From assembly GCF_001652915.1 (NCBI RefSeq), contig NZ_BBQI01000017.1:62001-126000 (forward strand): a stretch of 64,000 nt of DNA, read 5' to 3'. Origin of the DNA: Cupriavidus sp. D384 (GTDB lineage Bacteria; Pseudomonadota; Gammaproteobacteria; Burkholderiales; Burkholderiaceae). A program made the translations under genes and the position numbers. The notes under the pieces were generated by a model, which made no database searches, had not been told where the DNA came from, and saw only the letters and a list, made by a program, of their open reading frames with translations. Below, one piece after another: positions 23,540-31,154 of this stretch (within the stretch, counting starts at the first letter, position 1; every line of letters begins with the position of its first letter).

Positions 23540-24463
23540 ATGAACGCACGCAACGAATGGCTGCAGCGGCGAATGTCCGGCATAGGAGGGTCTGATGCCG
23601 CCGCCGCGCTCGGCCTCTCCCGCTTCAAGACCCAGTATCAGCTTTACCTTGAAAAGCGCGGCGAACTGGCCGCCGAGGACCTGGACGACGTCGAGCGCAT
23701 CCGGTTCGGTAACTTGATGGAAGAAATCATTGCGCGCGAGTATGCGCGGCGAAATGGGATCAAGGTCCGTCGGCGCAACCAGATCATCGCGCACCCGAGA
23801 TTCCCATGGATGCTCGCCAACGTGGACCGCCTGGTCGAAGGTCAACGCGTGGGCCTCGAATGCAAGAACGTCGATGCGATGGCCTTCCGGTTCGGCGAAT
23901 GGGGCGAGCCTGGCACCGACGAGGTGCCGGAGGAGTATCTACTGCAGTGCCACCACTACATGGTGGTGCTGGACTATCCCGAATGGCACCTCGCCGCGTG
24001 CGTGGGCGGCAACAAGCTGAAGACGTTCATCATCGGCCGCGATCCCGAGCTTGAATCCTTGCTGATCGAGCAGGAATTGGCCTTCTGGCAACGCGTCAAG
24101 AGCGGCGAGCCGCCCGACCCGGACTACGAGCATCGCACGACAGGCGCCCTTCTCAAGCGCCTGCATCACACAGTTGGCGAAGGTGAGGTCGATCTCTCCG
24201 CGCTCGACCACTGGCATCGCGTCCGCGTGGACGCCAAGCAGGCCGTCGCCCGTTACGAAGCCGCCATCGCCGCAGCAGACAACCGCTTGCTCGAATCCAT
24301 GGGCGACGCCGCCATCGGCAAGCTGCCTGACGGGACGTTCTACCGGCGCAAGGAAATCACCCGAAAGGGTTACGTGGTCGAGCCGGCGACATATATCGAC
24401 TTTCGCCATGCCAAACCCACGAAGAGCAAGAAGACCGACACCACCGACCAGGACGCCGCATGA
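23540..24463 (+). CDS. YqaJ-type phage exonuclease
   Basis: A 307-residue recombination nuclease of the YqaJ/lambda-exonuclease fold. GGSDAA is at residues 16-21, Asp96 in ANVDRLV, the ExK pair in GLECKN (Glu107, Lys109), and EEYLLQCHHYMVV with Gln136 and His138-139. These are the metal-binding and catalytic positions. It resects double-strand ends to give single strands for the annealase encoded next. ATGA overlap with the RecT gene indicates a coupled pair. Confidence 0.92.
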   Translation: MNARNEWLQRRMSGIGGSDAAAALGLSRFKTQYQLYLEKRGELAAEDLDDVERIRFGNLMEEIIAREYARRNGIKVRRRNQIIAHPRFPWMLANVDRLVEGQRVGLECKNVDAMAFRFGEWGEPGTDEVPEEYLLQCHHYMVVLDYPEWHLAACVGGNKLKTFIIGRDPELESLLIEQELAFWQRVKSGEPPDPDYEHRTTGALLKRLHHTVGEGEVDLSALDHWHRVRVDAKQAVARYEAAIAAADNRLLESMGDAAIGKLPDGTFYRRKEITRKGYVVEPATYIDFRHAKPTKSKKTDTTDQDAA

Positions 24464-25647
24464 CTGACCTCCAGACCGCCCTTCCCTCACCCGCGCAGCC
24501 GACCGTGCCGGATCTCAACGCCGCAGCGATGATCGTCGACGCCGCCACGATCGAATCGATCGACCGCGTGGCCCGCGTCATGATGACCGGCCGCTCGACC
24601 GTACCAAAACACCTGCAGGGCAACCAGGGCGATTGCTTCGCCGTCGTCATGCAATCGATGCAATGGGGCATGAACCCGTTCTCGGTCGCGCAGAAAACCC
24701 ATCTGGTGAACGGCACGCTGGGCTACGAGGCGCAACTCGTCAACGCCGTCATCACGAACCGCGCGCCGATCAAGTCCCGGCTCCACTTCGAGTGGTTCGG
24801 AGACTGGGATCGCATCGCGGGTCGCTTCAAGGAAGTGCCGGCCCGCAACAATCCCGACGAGAAGCGCATCGTCCGCGACTGGCTGATCGAGGATGAAAAG
24901 GGGCTCGGCGTCCGGGTCTGGGCCACCTTCCGGGACGAAGACCAACCGCGCGAGCTGCGACTGCTGCTGTCGCAAGCCGGCGTCCGCAACTCGCCGCTCT
25001 GGGGGCAGGACCCAAAGCAGCAGCTCGCCTATCTCGCCGTCAAGCGATGGGCAAGGCTGTACTGCCCCGACGTGATCCTTGGCGTCTACACGGCCGACGA
25101 ACTGGAATCGCCCCTGCCACAGCCGGAACGCGACATGGGCAAGGTCGAGGACGTCAGACAGCCGGACTCGACCACCGCCAGTCGCGCGAGCCGGGTCAAG
25201 GACAAGCTGCAGTCGCGGGGCGGCCAGGTGACCGACGTTCCTTCGCAGACTGCTTCGGCATCGGCTCCGGCCCCAGCCCCGGCTCTTGACGAAGTGCTAG
25301 GCGCGATCGGCGCGGCGACGAACAGCGCCGAATTGTCGGCAGCTGGACAGCTGGCCAGCCAGATGCCCGACGGTCCCGACAAGGAGCGGGCGCGCAAGGC
25401 CTATGACGAGAAACTGAAAGCGGGCAAAGCTGCCGCGGCGGGCTCACAGGCCAATGCAACAGCGTCCGCTTCCGTGCCCACCAAGGACGGCGATGTCCTC
25501 ACCTACGCGCAGGTCATGGATGCATTGCATCAGGCAACAACCGTGGATGCGCTCAATCTTGCTGCTGACCTGATTCGGTATGTGCCCGATGAAGGCCAGC
25601 AGGAGGAGTTGCGGGTGGAGTTTGAGGGGTTGAGGGGGTGCCAGTGA
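24460..25647 (+). CDS. RecT-family single-strand annealing protein
   Basis: A 395-residue protein. The RecT core covers residues about 25-210: VPKHLQGNQGDCFAVVMQSM, GMNPFSVAQKTHLVNGTLGY, EAQLVNAVITNRAPI and QQLAYLAVKRWARLYCPDVI. It anneals complementary single strands after resection by the YqaJ exonuclease. The C-terminal 150 residues are an Ala/Ser/Pro-rich linker plus two similar helical segments (LGAIGAATNSAELSAAGQLA and VMDALHQATTVDALNLAADL), which look like a small duplicated module, perhaps for partner binding. Confidence 0.9.
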   Translation: MTDLQTALPSPAQPTVPDLNAAAMIVDAATIESIDRVARVMMTGRSTVPKHLQGNQGDCFAVVMQSMQWGMNPFSVAQKTHLVNGTLGYEAQLVNAVITNRAPIKSRLHFEWFGDWDRIAGRFKEVPARNNPDEKRIVRDWLIEDEKGLGVRVWATFRDEDQPRELRLLLSQAGVRNSPLWGQDPKQQLAYLAVKRWARLYCPDVILGVYTADELESPLPQPERDMGKVEDVRQPDSTTASRASRVKDKLQSRGGQVTDVPSQTASASAPAPAPALDEVLGAIGAATNSAELSAAGQLASQMPDGPDKERARKAYDEKLKAGKAAAAGSQANATASASVPTKDGDVLTYAQVMDALHQATTVDALNLAADLIRYVPDEGQQEELRVEFEGLRGCQ

Positions 25648-25661
25648 TGTCGCTCCAGACC

Positions 25662-26276
25662 TCAATCATCTGTTTCGCTGAGCTTAATGAATTTGCCCCC
25701 GCTCTCTTTCGCCGAGCCGAGAAACATCTTGGCGACACTCACGCCGTTCCAGTCACCTGGCTGAGGCCGATCCGATACATCCACGGCCATCAGTCGCTGA
25801 AATGCGCCGTGGGCATGGATCAGGTCCTGCCGCATTTTCACGAGCATTTCGACATGCGCGGGCGTGGGCAGCCCGAGCAAAGAGATGCCGTTGATGTCTC
25901 CCAAAACGGCTTCGAACTCTGGGCGTCCGTATGCACCCCATTCCAACTGAAGCCAGGGGATCTGCAGCTCGGTCTCGATCTTATCCAGCTTTTCGATCCA
26001 CGTTATGCAGTAACGGCACGCAGCCTGGACAACGGCTGCAACCATCTCAGCCTTGTCACGCGCTTCGAGCTTTCGCAAACGGATAGCTTGGTCGAATGCA
26101 GCGTTGGCTTGCCGCTGGCCAACCTTGAATGCGCCAATGATCGCGCCGATCGAACCCAGAGCTTGAACCCAAGACGCGATCTCAGCCGAGTTGTGAGGGC
26201 GGTAGTGAAGAAAAACGGCGCTCCCAACCGCTATCGCAATCGCCGTACCCGGTATTACCCAACCATCCCTTTTCAT
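25662..26276 (-). CDS. Two-helix membrane protein, counter-strand (paralogue of 19238-19882)
   Basis: A 204-residue protein with helices at about residues 6-24 (WVIPGTAIAIAVGSAVFLH) and 35-53 (ASWVQALGSIGAIIGAFKV) and a cytoplasmic helical domain of 150 residues. ASW-x-QA-x-GSIGAI-x-GA is shared with the protein at 19238-19882. It points leftward inside the rightward recombination/methylation operon, ending 15 bases from the RecT stop. Opposite orientation in both cases suggests independent expression from the lysogen. Candidates for exclusion of other phages; family not recognised. Confidence 0.75.
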   Translation of the reverse strand: MKRDGWVIPGTAIAIAVGSAVFLHYRPHNSAEIASWVQALGSIGAIIGAFKVGQRQANAAFDQAIRLRKLEARDKAEMVAAVVQAACRYCITWIEKLDKIETELQIPWLQLEWGAYGRPEFEAVLGDINGISLLGLPTPAHVEMLVKMRQDLIHAHGAFQRLMAVDVSDRPQPGDWNGVSVAKMFLGSAKESGGKFIKLSETDD

Positions 26277-26308
26277 ATTGACCCCGTTTTTTTGCGGGGC
26301 ATCCTAGC

Positions 26309-28093
26309 ATGATCCGCCGCGAATACAACAGCTTCGGCATGTGCGCTGGTCTGGGTGGTGGCGCCAAGGGCTTCAAGAAAGCCGTCTCCCGCGTTGGCAA
26401 CATGATCGGCACCTGGAAGTGCATCGGCGGCATCGACGTCGATCCGGCCGCTGCGCGCGACTTCGAGACATTGGTGGGCGTACCGTGCACGGTGATGGAT
26501 CTCATGACCCGCGCGCAGTACACAGCCTTTCATGGTGCTGCCCCCCCGGCGGGCTGGCGCGAGGCCACGCCGAACGACATCGTACGCGCCGCTGGCCACC
26601 AGCACCCGCACTGCGTCTTCATCTCCAGCCCGTGCAAGGGCGCGTCCGGCCTGCTGCCCGAGACCCTGAGCCGCACGCCCAAGTACCAGGCCCTGAACGA
26701 GCTGACGCTGCGCTGTGTCTGGCTGATGTGCGAAGCGTGGAAGGATGACCCGGTCGAACTGATCGTCTTCGAGAACGTGCCCCGTCTGGCCACGCGCGGC
26801 CGGCACCTGCTGGACCAGATCGGCCAGATACTGCGGCACTACGGCTACGCCGTGAACGAGACGACGCACGACTGCGGCGTAATCGGCGGCCTGGCTCAAA
26901 GCCGGAAACGCTTCCTCCTGGTCGCGCGCCATACCGCGAAGGTGCCGGCCTTCCTGTACGAACCGCCCGTGCGCCGCCTGCAGGGCGTTGGTACCGTACT
27001 CGGCCGCATGCCGCTGCCTGGCGACACGGTCGGCGGCCCGATGCATCGCGTGCCGGCGCTTCAGTGGAAGACGTGGGTGCGCCTGGCTTTCGTGGAGGCC
27101 GGCAGCGACTGGCGCAGCCTGAACAAGCTGGCGGTGCAGGACGGCTACCTCAGCGATTACCTGATCCTGCCCGAGCGCCGCGGGGGCCATCTGGGTGTGG
27201 TGGACTGGTGCGAACCTGCCGGCGCCGTGGCGGGGGAGTCGCTGCCGACGAACGGCGCGTTCTCTGTGGCGGATCCGCGCGGCCCGGCCGAGGCGGCCCA
27301 GTACCAGCAGTACGGCGTGCTGCGCTGGGGCGAACCGTCCGGCGCCATCATCGGCGTGAAGTCGCCGGGCCAGGGCACGTTCAGCGTGGCGGACCCGCGC
27401 CACGCCGGGCCAGCCAAGCACAACAATGAGTATCGGATCGTCCCTTGGACCAACGCCGCGGGCGCGGTCACCAGCGCGCACGGCACTGGCCAGTGCGTGG
27501 CCGACCCGCGCCGCGACGGCCCGACGTTCGGCAAGTACGCCGTCACGCCTTGGAACGATGCCACGGGCACCGTGATCGCCGGCAGCACCACCGGTCAGGG
27601 CGCGTTTGCTGTCGCCGATCCCCGCCCCGGCATCCGGCGCGAGCGTGGCGACAACTACCTGACCGGCGGCCACTACGGCGTCGTCGGCTGGGATCAACCC
27701 AGCGGCGCGGTATCAGCAGCTGCCAGCCACGACAACGGCCGTTGGTCAGTGGCCGATCCCCGCCTTCCGGCAGCCAATGAAAAGCTGGTGGCGATCATCC
27801 GCGCGCTTGACGGCACATGGCACCGCCCATTCACCACACTGGAACTGGCCGCCCTGCAGTCGCTGATCGAGCCTGAGGAATATCTGGAACTGCACGGCCT
27901 GAGCGATCAGGCCTGGCGCGAGCGCATCGGTAATGCGGTGCCGCCGGATGCTGCGCAGGCCATCGCTGAGGTCATGGGTACCACGTTGATGCTGGCTGAG
28001 ACGGGGGAGACGTTCATGCTGTCGGCGACGCCGGTGTGGGTAAGGTCGGTGGCGGTGGCGCTGACGGTGGCGCAGCAGAGCGAGGCCGCATGA
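26309..28093 (+). CDS. C5-cytosine DNA methyltransferase with internal repeat insert
   Basis: A 594-residue enzyme. SAM-binding MCAGLGGGAKGF is at residues 11-22, the catalytic SSPCKG at 106-111 (Cys109), FENVPRL at 154-160, and AQSRKRFLLVA at 196-206. The C-terminal motif X GNAVPPDAAQAIAEVM is at 541-556, after EPEEYLELHG. Between residues about 295 and 485 there are five repeats of a 30-residue unit ending in VADPR; this occupies the target-recognition region and makes the protein much longer than usual orphan phage enzymes (350-400). No partner restriction gene is present. Likely protects phage DNA. Confidence 0.9.
   Translation: MIRREYNSFGMCAGLGGGAKGFKKAVSRVGNMIGTWKCIGGIDVDPAAARDFETLVGVPCTVMDLMTRAQYTAFHGAAPPAGWREATPNDIVRAAGHQHPHCVFISSPCKGASGLLPETLSRTPKYQALNELTLRCVWLMCEAWKDDPVELIVFENVPRLATRGRHLLDQIGQILRHYGYAVNETTHDCGVIGGLAQSRKRFLLVARHTAKVPAFLYEPPVRRLQGVGTVLGRMPLPGDTVGGPMHRVPALQWKTWVRLAFVEAGSDWRSLNKLAVQDGYLSDYLILPERRGGHLGVVDWCEPAGAVAGESLPTNGAFSVADPRGPAEAAQYQQYGVLRWGEPSGAIIGVKSPGQGTFSVADPRHAGPAKHNNEYRIVPWTNAAGAVTSAHGTGQCVADPRRDGPTFGKYAVTPWNDATGTVIAGSTTGQGAFAVADPRPGIRRERGDNYLTGGHYGVVGWDQPSGAVSAAASHDNGRWSVADPRLPAANEKLVAIIRALDGTWHRPFTTLELAALQSLIEPEEYLELHGLSDQAWRERIGNAVPPDAAQAIAEVMGTTLMLAETGETFMLSATPVWVRSVAVALTVAQQSEAA
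27191..27763 (+). repeat. Five-unit protein repeat inside the C5 methyltransferase
   Basis: Coding repeat, units at residues about 295-324, 335-364, 375-401, 410-439 and 456-485. The shared pattern is V-x-x-W, three residues, G-[AT]-[VI], about 12 residues including G-Q/N-G-x-[FW], then VADPR. Examples of unit cores: VLRWGEPSGAIIG, VTPWNDATGTVIAG, VVGWDQPSGAVSA. The units replace what is normally a single Pro-Ser-x-Thr-Val/Ile loop in C5 enzymes. Unit spacing is 36-46 residues. Confidence 0.85.
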
Positions 28094-28104
28094 AGTGCCC
28101 TGAA

Positions 28105-28386
28105 CTATTGCGCAGGCGGTTGGCGCTGCGACTCAACCTGGGCGACATGAAGCGGGCGCTGCCCTTGAAAGACTTCCGTTGCAGCAGCCAGCAGCGCACC
28201 TTGCCGCTCTTCCAACTGTCCATGAGCAATCGGCGAATACCAACTCTTCCGAAGCTGTACTCGGTCGAATTCGTATCCCAGATCGGCTGCCATCGCGGCG
28301 AGCAGATTGATGAAAAGCTCTTCTCGGCGCGTGGCAAGCCCTTCGGCGTTTGGACGGCGGCCGCGCGCGCACGGAAGTGGTTTGGC
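28105..28386 (-). pseudogene. Fragment resembling the C-terminal part of a DUF6680-type protein
   Basis: Minus-strand frame without a good start upstream. Residues EELFINLLAAMAADLGYEFD, then VQLRKSWYSPIAHGQLEERQ and GALLAAATEVFQGQRPL, look like real protein (alternating helix and strand, conserved-looking Tyr-x-Pro-x-x-His-Gly). Similar C-terminal halves occur in DUF6680-like proteins that begin with a membrane helix; that half is missing here because the frame closes at 28387-28389. An ATG exists at 28293, giving 62 residues. Family name is from recollection, hence low confidence. Confidence 0.4.
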
Positions 28387-28462
28387 TCAACCCGGCATGC
28401 TCGGTCGCACTCGATCGACAGCGTGCCCAGATGGAACTGATCGCGTGATTGTGACCCGCCCC

Positions 28463-28620
28463 CGCCCCACTAAAGCCTTGGTCATCCGCCAGCCGTGAGC
28501 CGGGCTAATCGTCAACGGCCACAAGAACATCGAGAACCGGACAAGGATGTCATGTCATCGTGGAATGGCCCGGCTGACCGCCGCCGTGCGGCACGCAGAA
28601 CGGGAACTGGCATGAAACCT
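28463..28620 (+). pseudogene. Decayed ASCH-domain gene
   Basis: The translation reads KALVIRQP, a TGA at 28496-28498, then AGLIVNGHKNIENR. This matches the start of phage ASCH/PUA-like proteins (K-A-L-x-I-R-Q-P-W-A-x-x-I-x-x-G-x-K-x-x-E-N-R), with the conserved Trp codon changed to a stop. After ENR the match disappears into MSCHRGMARLTAAVRHAERE. The gene is therefore interrupted and truncated. ASCH domains bind RNA or modified nucleobases. Confidence 0.6.
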
Positions 28621-28808
28621 CAACCGTTGCCTTTCTCAAACCAGTCGGTGTTGAGCGGCCTCATTGATCCGCCATCAAGGGTTCTTCGCCGCCGAAGCGT
28701 GAAATACGCCAGTGCGCACCCTATGACGCCGAGCGCCAGGCCGACGGCGATTCCGGCGACACAGGCTGCCGTATCACATGTCGCTTCGGATTTTGTCTCT
28801 TGGTCCAT
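28620..28808 (-). CDS. Small single-helix membrane protein, counter-strand
   Basis: A 62-residue protein starting MDQETKSEATCDTAACVAGI with AGGGAG eight bases before the ATG. One membrane helix (VAGIAVGLALGVIGCALAYF) is followed by a basic stop-transfer RRRR and a polar tail. It is counter-oriented in the rightward operon and needs its own promoter. Its long upstream extension overlapping the integrase is not used. No family recognised. The Cys-rich N-terminus (two Cys close together) may form a disulphide if periplasmic. Confidence 0.6.
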   Translation of the reverse strand: MDQETKSEATCDTAACVAGIAVGLALGVIGCALAYFTLRRRRTLDGGSMRPLNTDWFEKGNG

Positions 28809-28932
28809 TTCGGTCTCCCTGGGACTACTCGTTGAACTACGTTGTCCGCCCTCAGTATCGGCGGCCACTACGAATGATCCAAGCAGCTGCGCACAAATTC
28901 TCGAATTGACCAAGAAGCACTGGGAGCACAGT

Positions 28933-29145
28933 ATGGCAACCCTGACGAACGAAGAACTTAAAGACATCACTGGCGGCCTGGTGCAAGGAGCGGCGCAACG
29001 CCGCTGGATTCGCAAGCAACTGGGCTTCGAGCCGCCGATGAAGGTGGATGGCCACCCCATGATCACCTGGGAGCAGGTCAACCGCGGCAAAGTGGGCAGT
29101 TCCGCCAGGCCGACGACGGGCCCCCGCTGGAGCGTGGCAGCATGA
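28933..29145 (+). CDS. DUF4224 protein next to integrase
   Basis: A 70-residue protein (MATLTNEELKDITGGLVQGA, RRWIRKQLGFEPPMKVDGHP) of the DUF4224 family, small proteins found immediately upstream of tyrosine integrases in many Proteobacterial phages. They are suspected of helping excision or regulating the integrase; this is not proven. Its stop overlaps the integrase start (ATGA), supporting joint expression. Confidence 0.75.
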   Translation: MATLTNEELKDITGGLVQGAAQRRWIRKQLGFEPPMKVDGHPMITWEQVNRGKVGSSARPTTGPRWSVAA

Positions 29146-30191
29146 ACCGTCCCCGCAAGGTGAAGGAAGGCAAGGGCCTTCTGGATCGCATGGAGGCGCG
29201 CCCGCGCAAGGACGGGCTGGTAACGTACCGGTACCGCCCGATGGGGGCCAAGCCAATCAATCTCGGGACGGACCGTCTGAAGGCCATCCAGCGCGTCCTG
29301 GACATGCTTGGCATGGGCGACAACATCGGGATGATCGGCAGGCTGTGGGAGCAGTACCGGGAGACGAGCGACTGGCGGAAGCTCTCGGACGGCACCAGGA
29401 CCGACTACACCCAGTGCAGCACGCCCCTCCTGAAGGTCTTTTCCGAGACGAAGGCCAGCGAGATCCGGGCGACGGACGTGGCCCGATACCTGCGCGTCGA
29501 GCGCAAGGATGCCCCGGTGCGCGCGAACCGCGAGGTCGCTTTGCTCTCCAACCTGATCAACCTTGCTATCGAGCGAGGCGAAGCGGAGGCAAACCCGTGC
29601 CGGCAGGTTCGGCGGAACACAGAGCAGCCTCGCTCCAGGGCGCCGGATCCGGCCGCGCTGGCGGCATTCCTGCAATGGTTGTCACGGCAAGGACCGCAGC
29701 GGCGCATCATTGGCTTGGCAGCTGAGTACGCGGCCGTCGCAGGCAGCCGGAAAGTAGAGTTCTTGGACATCGTCCGCCCGCAGGTCGACCGAAAGGCGAT
29801 GGTGATCCGCACCAAACGTGCCAAGCAGCGCGGTACCAAGCGAGGCGAGATCATCGAGGAGGTCGAAATCACGCCCAAGCTTCTGGACCTCCTGGACCGG
29901 ATTGACGCCCTGCATCTAGCGCAGGATCGGGGAGGCTGCTTGTACCTGTTCCCGAACCGGCACGACAGCCACTACACGGCTGCCGGCTTCAAGGCGATGT
30001 GGGGAAAGATCATGAATGCGGCGCTGGCCGAAAAGGTGATCGTGGACCGCTTCACGTTCCATGACCTGCGGGCCTACTACGCGACGACGCATAAGGCTGA
30101 GCGAGGTACTCTTCCCGACCTGCACGCGAATCCAGCAATTACTGCACGAGTGTATGACCGTAACAAAGTTGTCAAGCGCAGCGCACTCTAA
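29142..30191 (+). CDS. int: Tyrosine-family phage integrase
   Basis: A 349-residue site-specific recombinase. The N-terminal arm-binding part (KPINLGTDRLKAIQRVLDML) is followed by a core-binding domain (residues 60-165). Catalytic residues: Arg203 in AGSRKVEFLDI, Lys near 225, His307-x-x-Arg310 in TFHDLRAYYAT, and Tyr338 in ITARVYDRNK. It ends 1 kb from the tRNA-His used as the integration site. Full length; no frameshift. Confidence 0.93.
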   Translation: MNRPRKVKEGKGLLDRMEARPRKDGLVTYRYRPMGAKPINLGTDRLKAIQRVLDMLGMGDNIGMIGRLWEQYRETSDWRKLSDGTRTDYTQCSTPLLKVFSETKASEIRATDVARYLRVERKDAPVRANREVALLSNLINLAIERGEAEANPCRQVRRNTEQPRSRAPDPAALAAFLQWLSRQGPQRRIIGLAAEYAAVAGSRKVEFLDIVRPQVDRKAMVIRTKRAKQRGTKRGEIIEEVEITPKLLDLLDRIDALHLAQDRGGCLYLFPNRHDSHYTAAGFKAMWGKIMNAALAEKVIVDRFTFHDLRAYYATTHKAERGTLPDLHANPAITARVYDRNKVVKRSAL

Positions 30192-30213
30192 GAGAGTCAC
30201 TGCGCCGAGTCAC

Positions 30214-31083
30214 TCAACTCTGCGTTGCCTCATCGGGAGGGGGAGACAACAAACTTGCGGTCTGCGCCTTGACCGATTCACTCATATATTTCATGTCGCT
30301 GATCATGTCACCCATGCCCACCGGTATGGAATTGGCCATGACACTTTCAGCGAATTTGGCTACCTCCGGGGGCAGCCCAAAAATCTTTGCTAGGGCCTCC
30401 ACCTCAAGTCTGCGGGCGCCATTCATTTCCATTGCGTGCGACACGAGCTGCTCGAATTTCGGCAGGAAGGAGTCCATGTGCTCATCCCGCTTCGCAGAAG
30501 CCTCTAGGCGCACGTTTTCGCGCCGCAACTGCTCGCGTGAATTACTCAGAACTTCCTCGAGGATGTCCTCAACACCACGCTTGACAGCCTTATCCGCCGG
30601 CTCAATTTCGGGAACTTCCTTGAGCTTCGATTCGAGCATTGGCCACCACACAGCAAAGATCTCTTCAAGATCGATCGCGCTGAGGGCTGAGCTACCGAGC
30701 ACACTGTTGAGATTTTGCAGAATTCGAAGTACGCCGCCACGGTCCAAGGTGAGGGCTTGGAACTGCGCCAATGGGCCGGTCAATTGGCCCGGCGTCATGT
30801 CATATAGCAAAGGACAAACAAATGGCTGCTCTAGGGTCTTTGACAACGCACCGGCTTCGAAAACGAGCCACGGATTGGATTGGTTTTCGGGCGTGACGCA
30901 TAGAATGCCAACCTTTGCATCCGCGAGTTGACCCGAAACATCGATCAGCCAACGCGACCCTGCGGCAATGTCCTCATCGGACATCCACGGCTTTAGCGAT
31001 TGGATCACACGAGGCAACCAACCCCTGAGAGTTTCCGCGACAAACCTGCTGCGCGGACCTGACCAGCTAAGAAAGACTTTCAT
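30214..31083 (-). CDS. Stand-alone TIR-domain protein, putative defence effector
   Basis: A 289-residue protein. Residues 1-110 have the TIR-like fold pattern: KVFLSWSGPRSRFVAETLR (first strand and helix), MSDEDIAAGSRWLIDVSGQL, AKVGILCVTPENQSNPWLVF and EAGALSK. Glu76 in VFEAGA matches the catalytic Glu of NAD-cleaving TIR domains. Residues 150-289 are coiled-coil and helical (LEEVLSNSREQLRRENVRLE), probably for oligomerisation. It lies on the opposite strand between integrase and attachment site, a hot spot for anti-phage genes. NADase activity and defence role are inferred. Confidence 0.75.
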   Translation of the reverse strand: MKVFLSWSGPRSRFVAETLRGWLPRVIQSLKPWMSDEDIAAGSRWLIDVSGQLADAKVGILCVTPENQSNPWLVFEAGALSKTLEQPFVCPLLYDMTPGQLTGPLAQFQALTLDRGGVLRILQNLNSVLGSSALSAIDLEEIFAVWWPMLESKLKEVPEIEPADKAVKRGVEDILEEVLSNSREQLRRENVRLEASAKRDEHMDSFLPKFEQLVSHAMEMNGARRLEVEALAKIFGLPPEVAKFAESVMANSIPVGMGDMISDMKYMSESVKAQTASLLSPPPDEATQS

Positions 31084-31130
31084 CTATCGCGCCCCTTCTC
31101 AAAGTTGGTCTAAACCAAGCGGCCGAACGC

Positions 31131-31154
31131 ATCATATTCCCACGGTGGGAATAT
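31131..31154 (-). promoter_or_regulatory. TIR-gene promoter with palindromic spacer
   Basis: On the minus strand TATGAT (31131-31136) is a good -10 element about 40 bp before the TIR ATG. The 10-bp arms ATATTCCCAC and GTGGGAATAT with a one-base centre (31134-31154) fill the spacer to the -35. An operator in this place would allow tight repression or MerR-like activation. The -35 itself is weak. The ribosome site AGAAGGGG lies downstream. Confidence 0.55.

Noticed and set aside
28090-28440. Plus-strand ORF starting in ATGA overlap with the C5 methyltransferase stop.
   Set aside because: Composition is not protein-like and the opposite strand carries a better protein segment.
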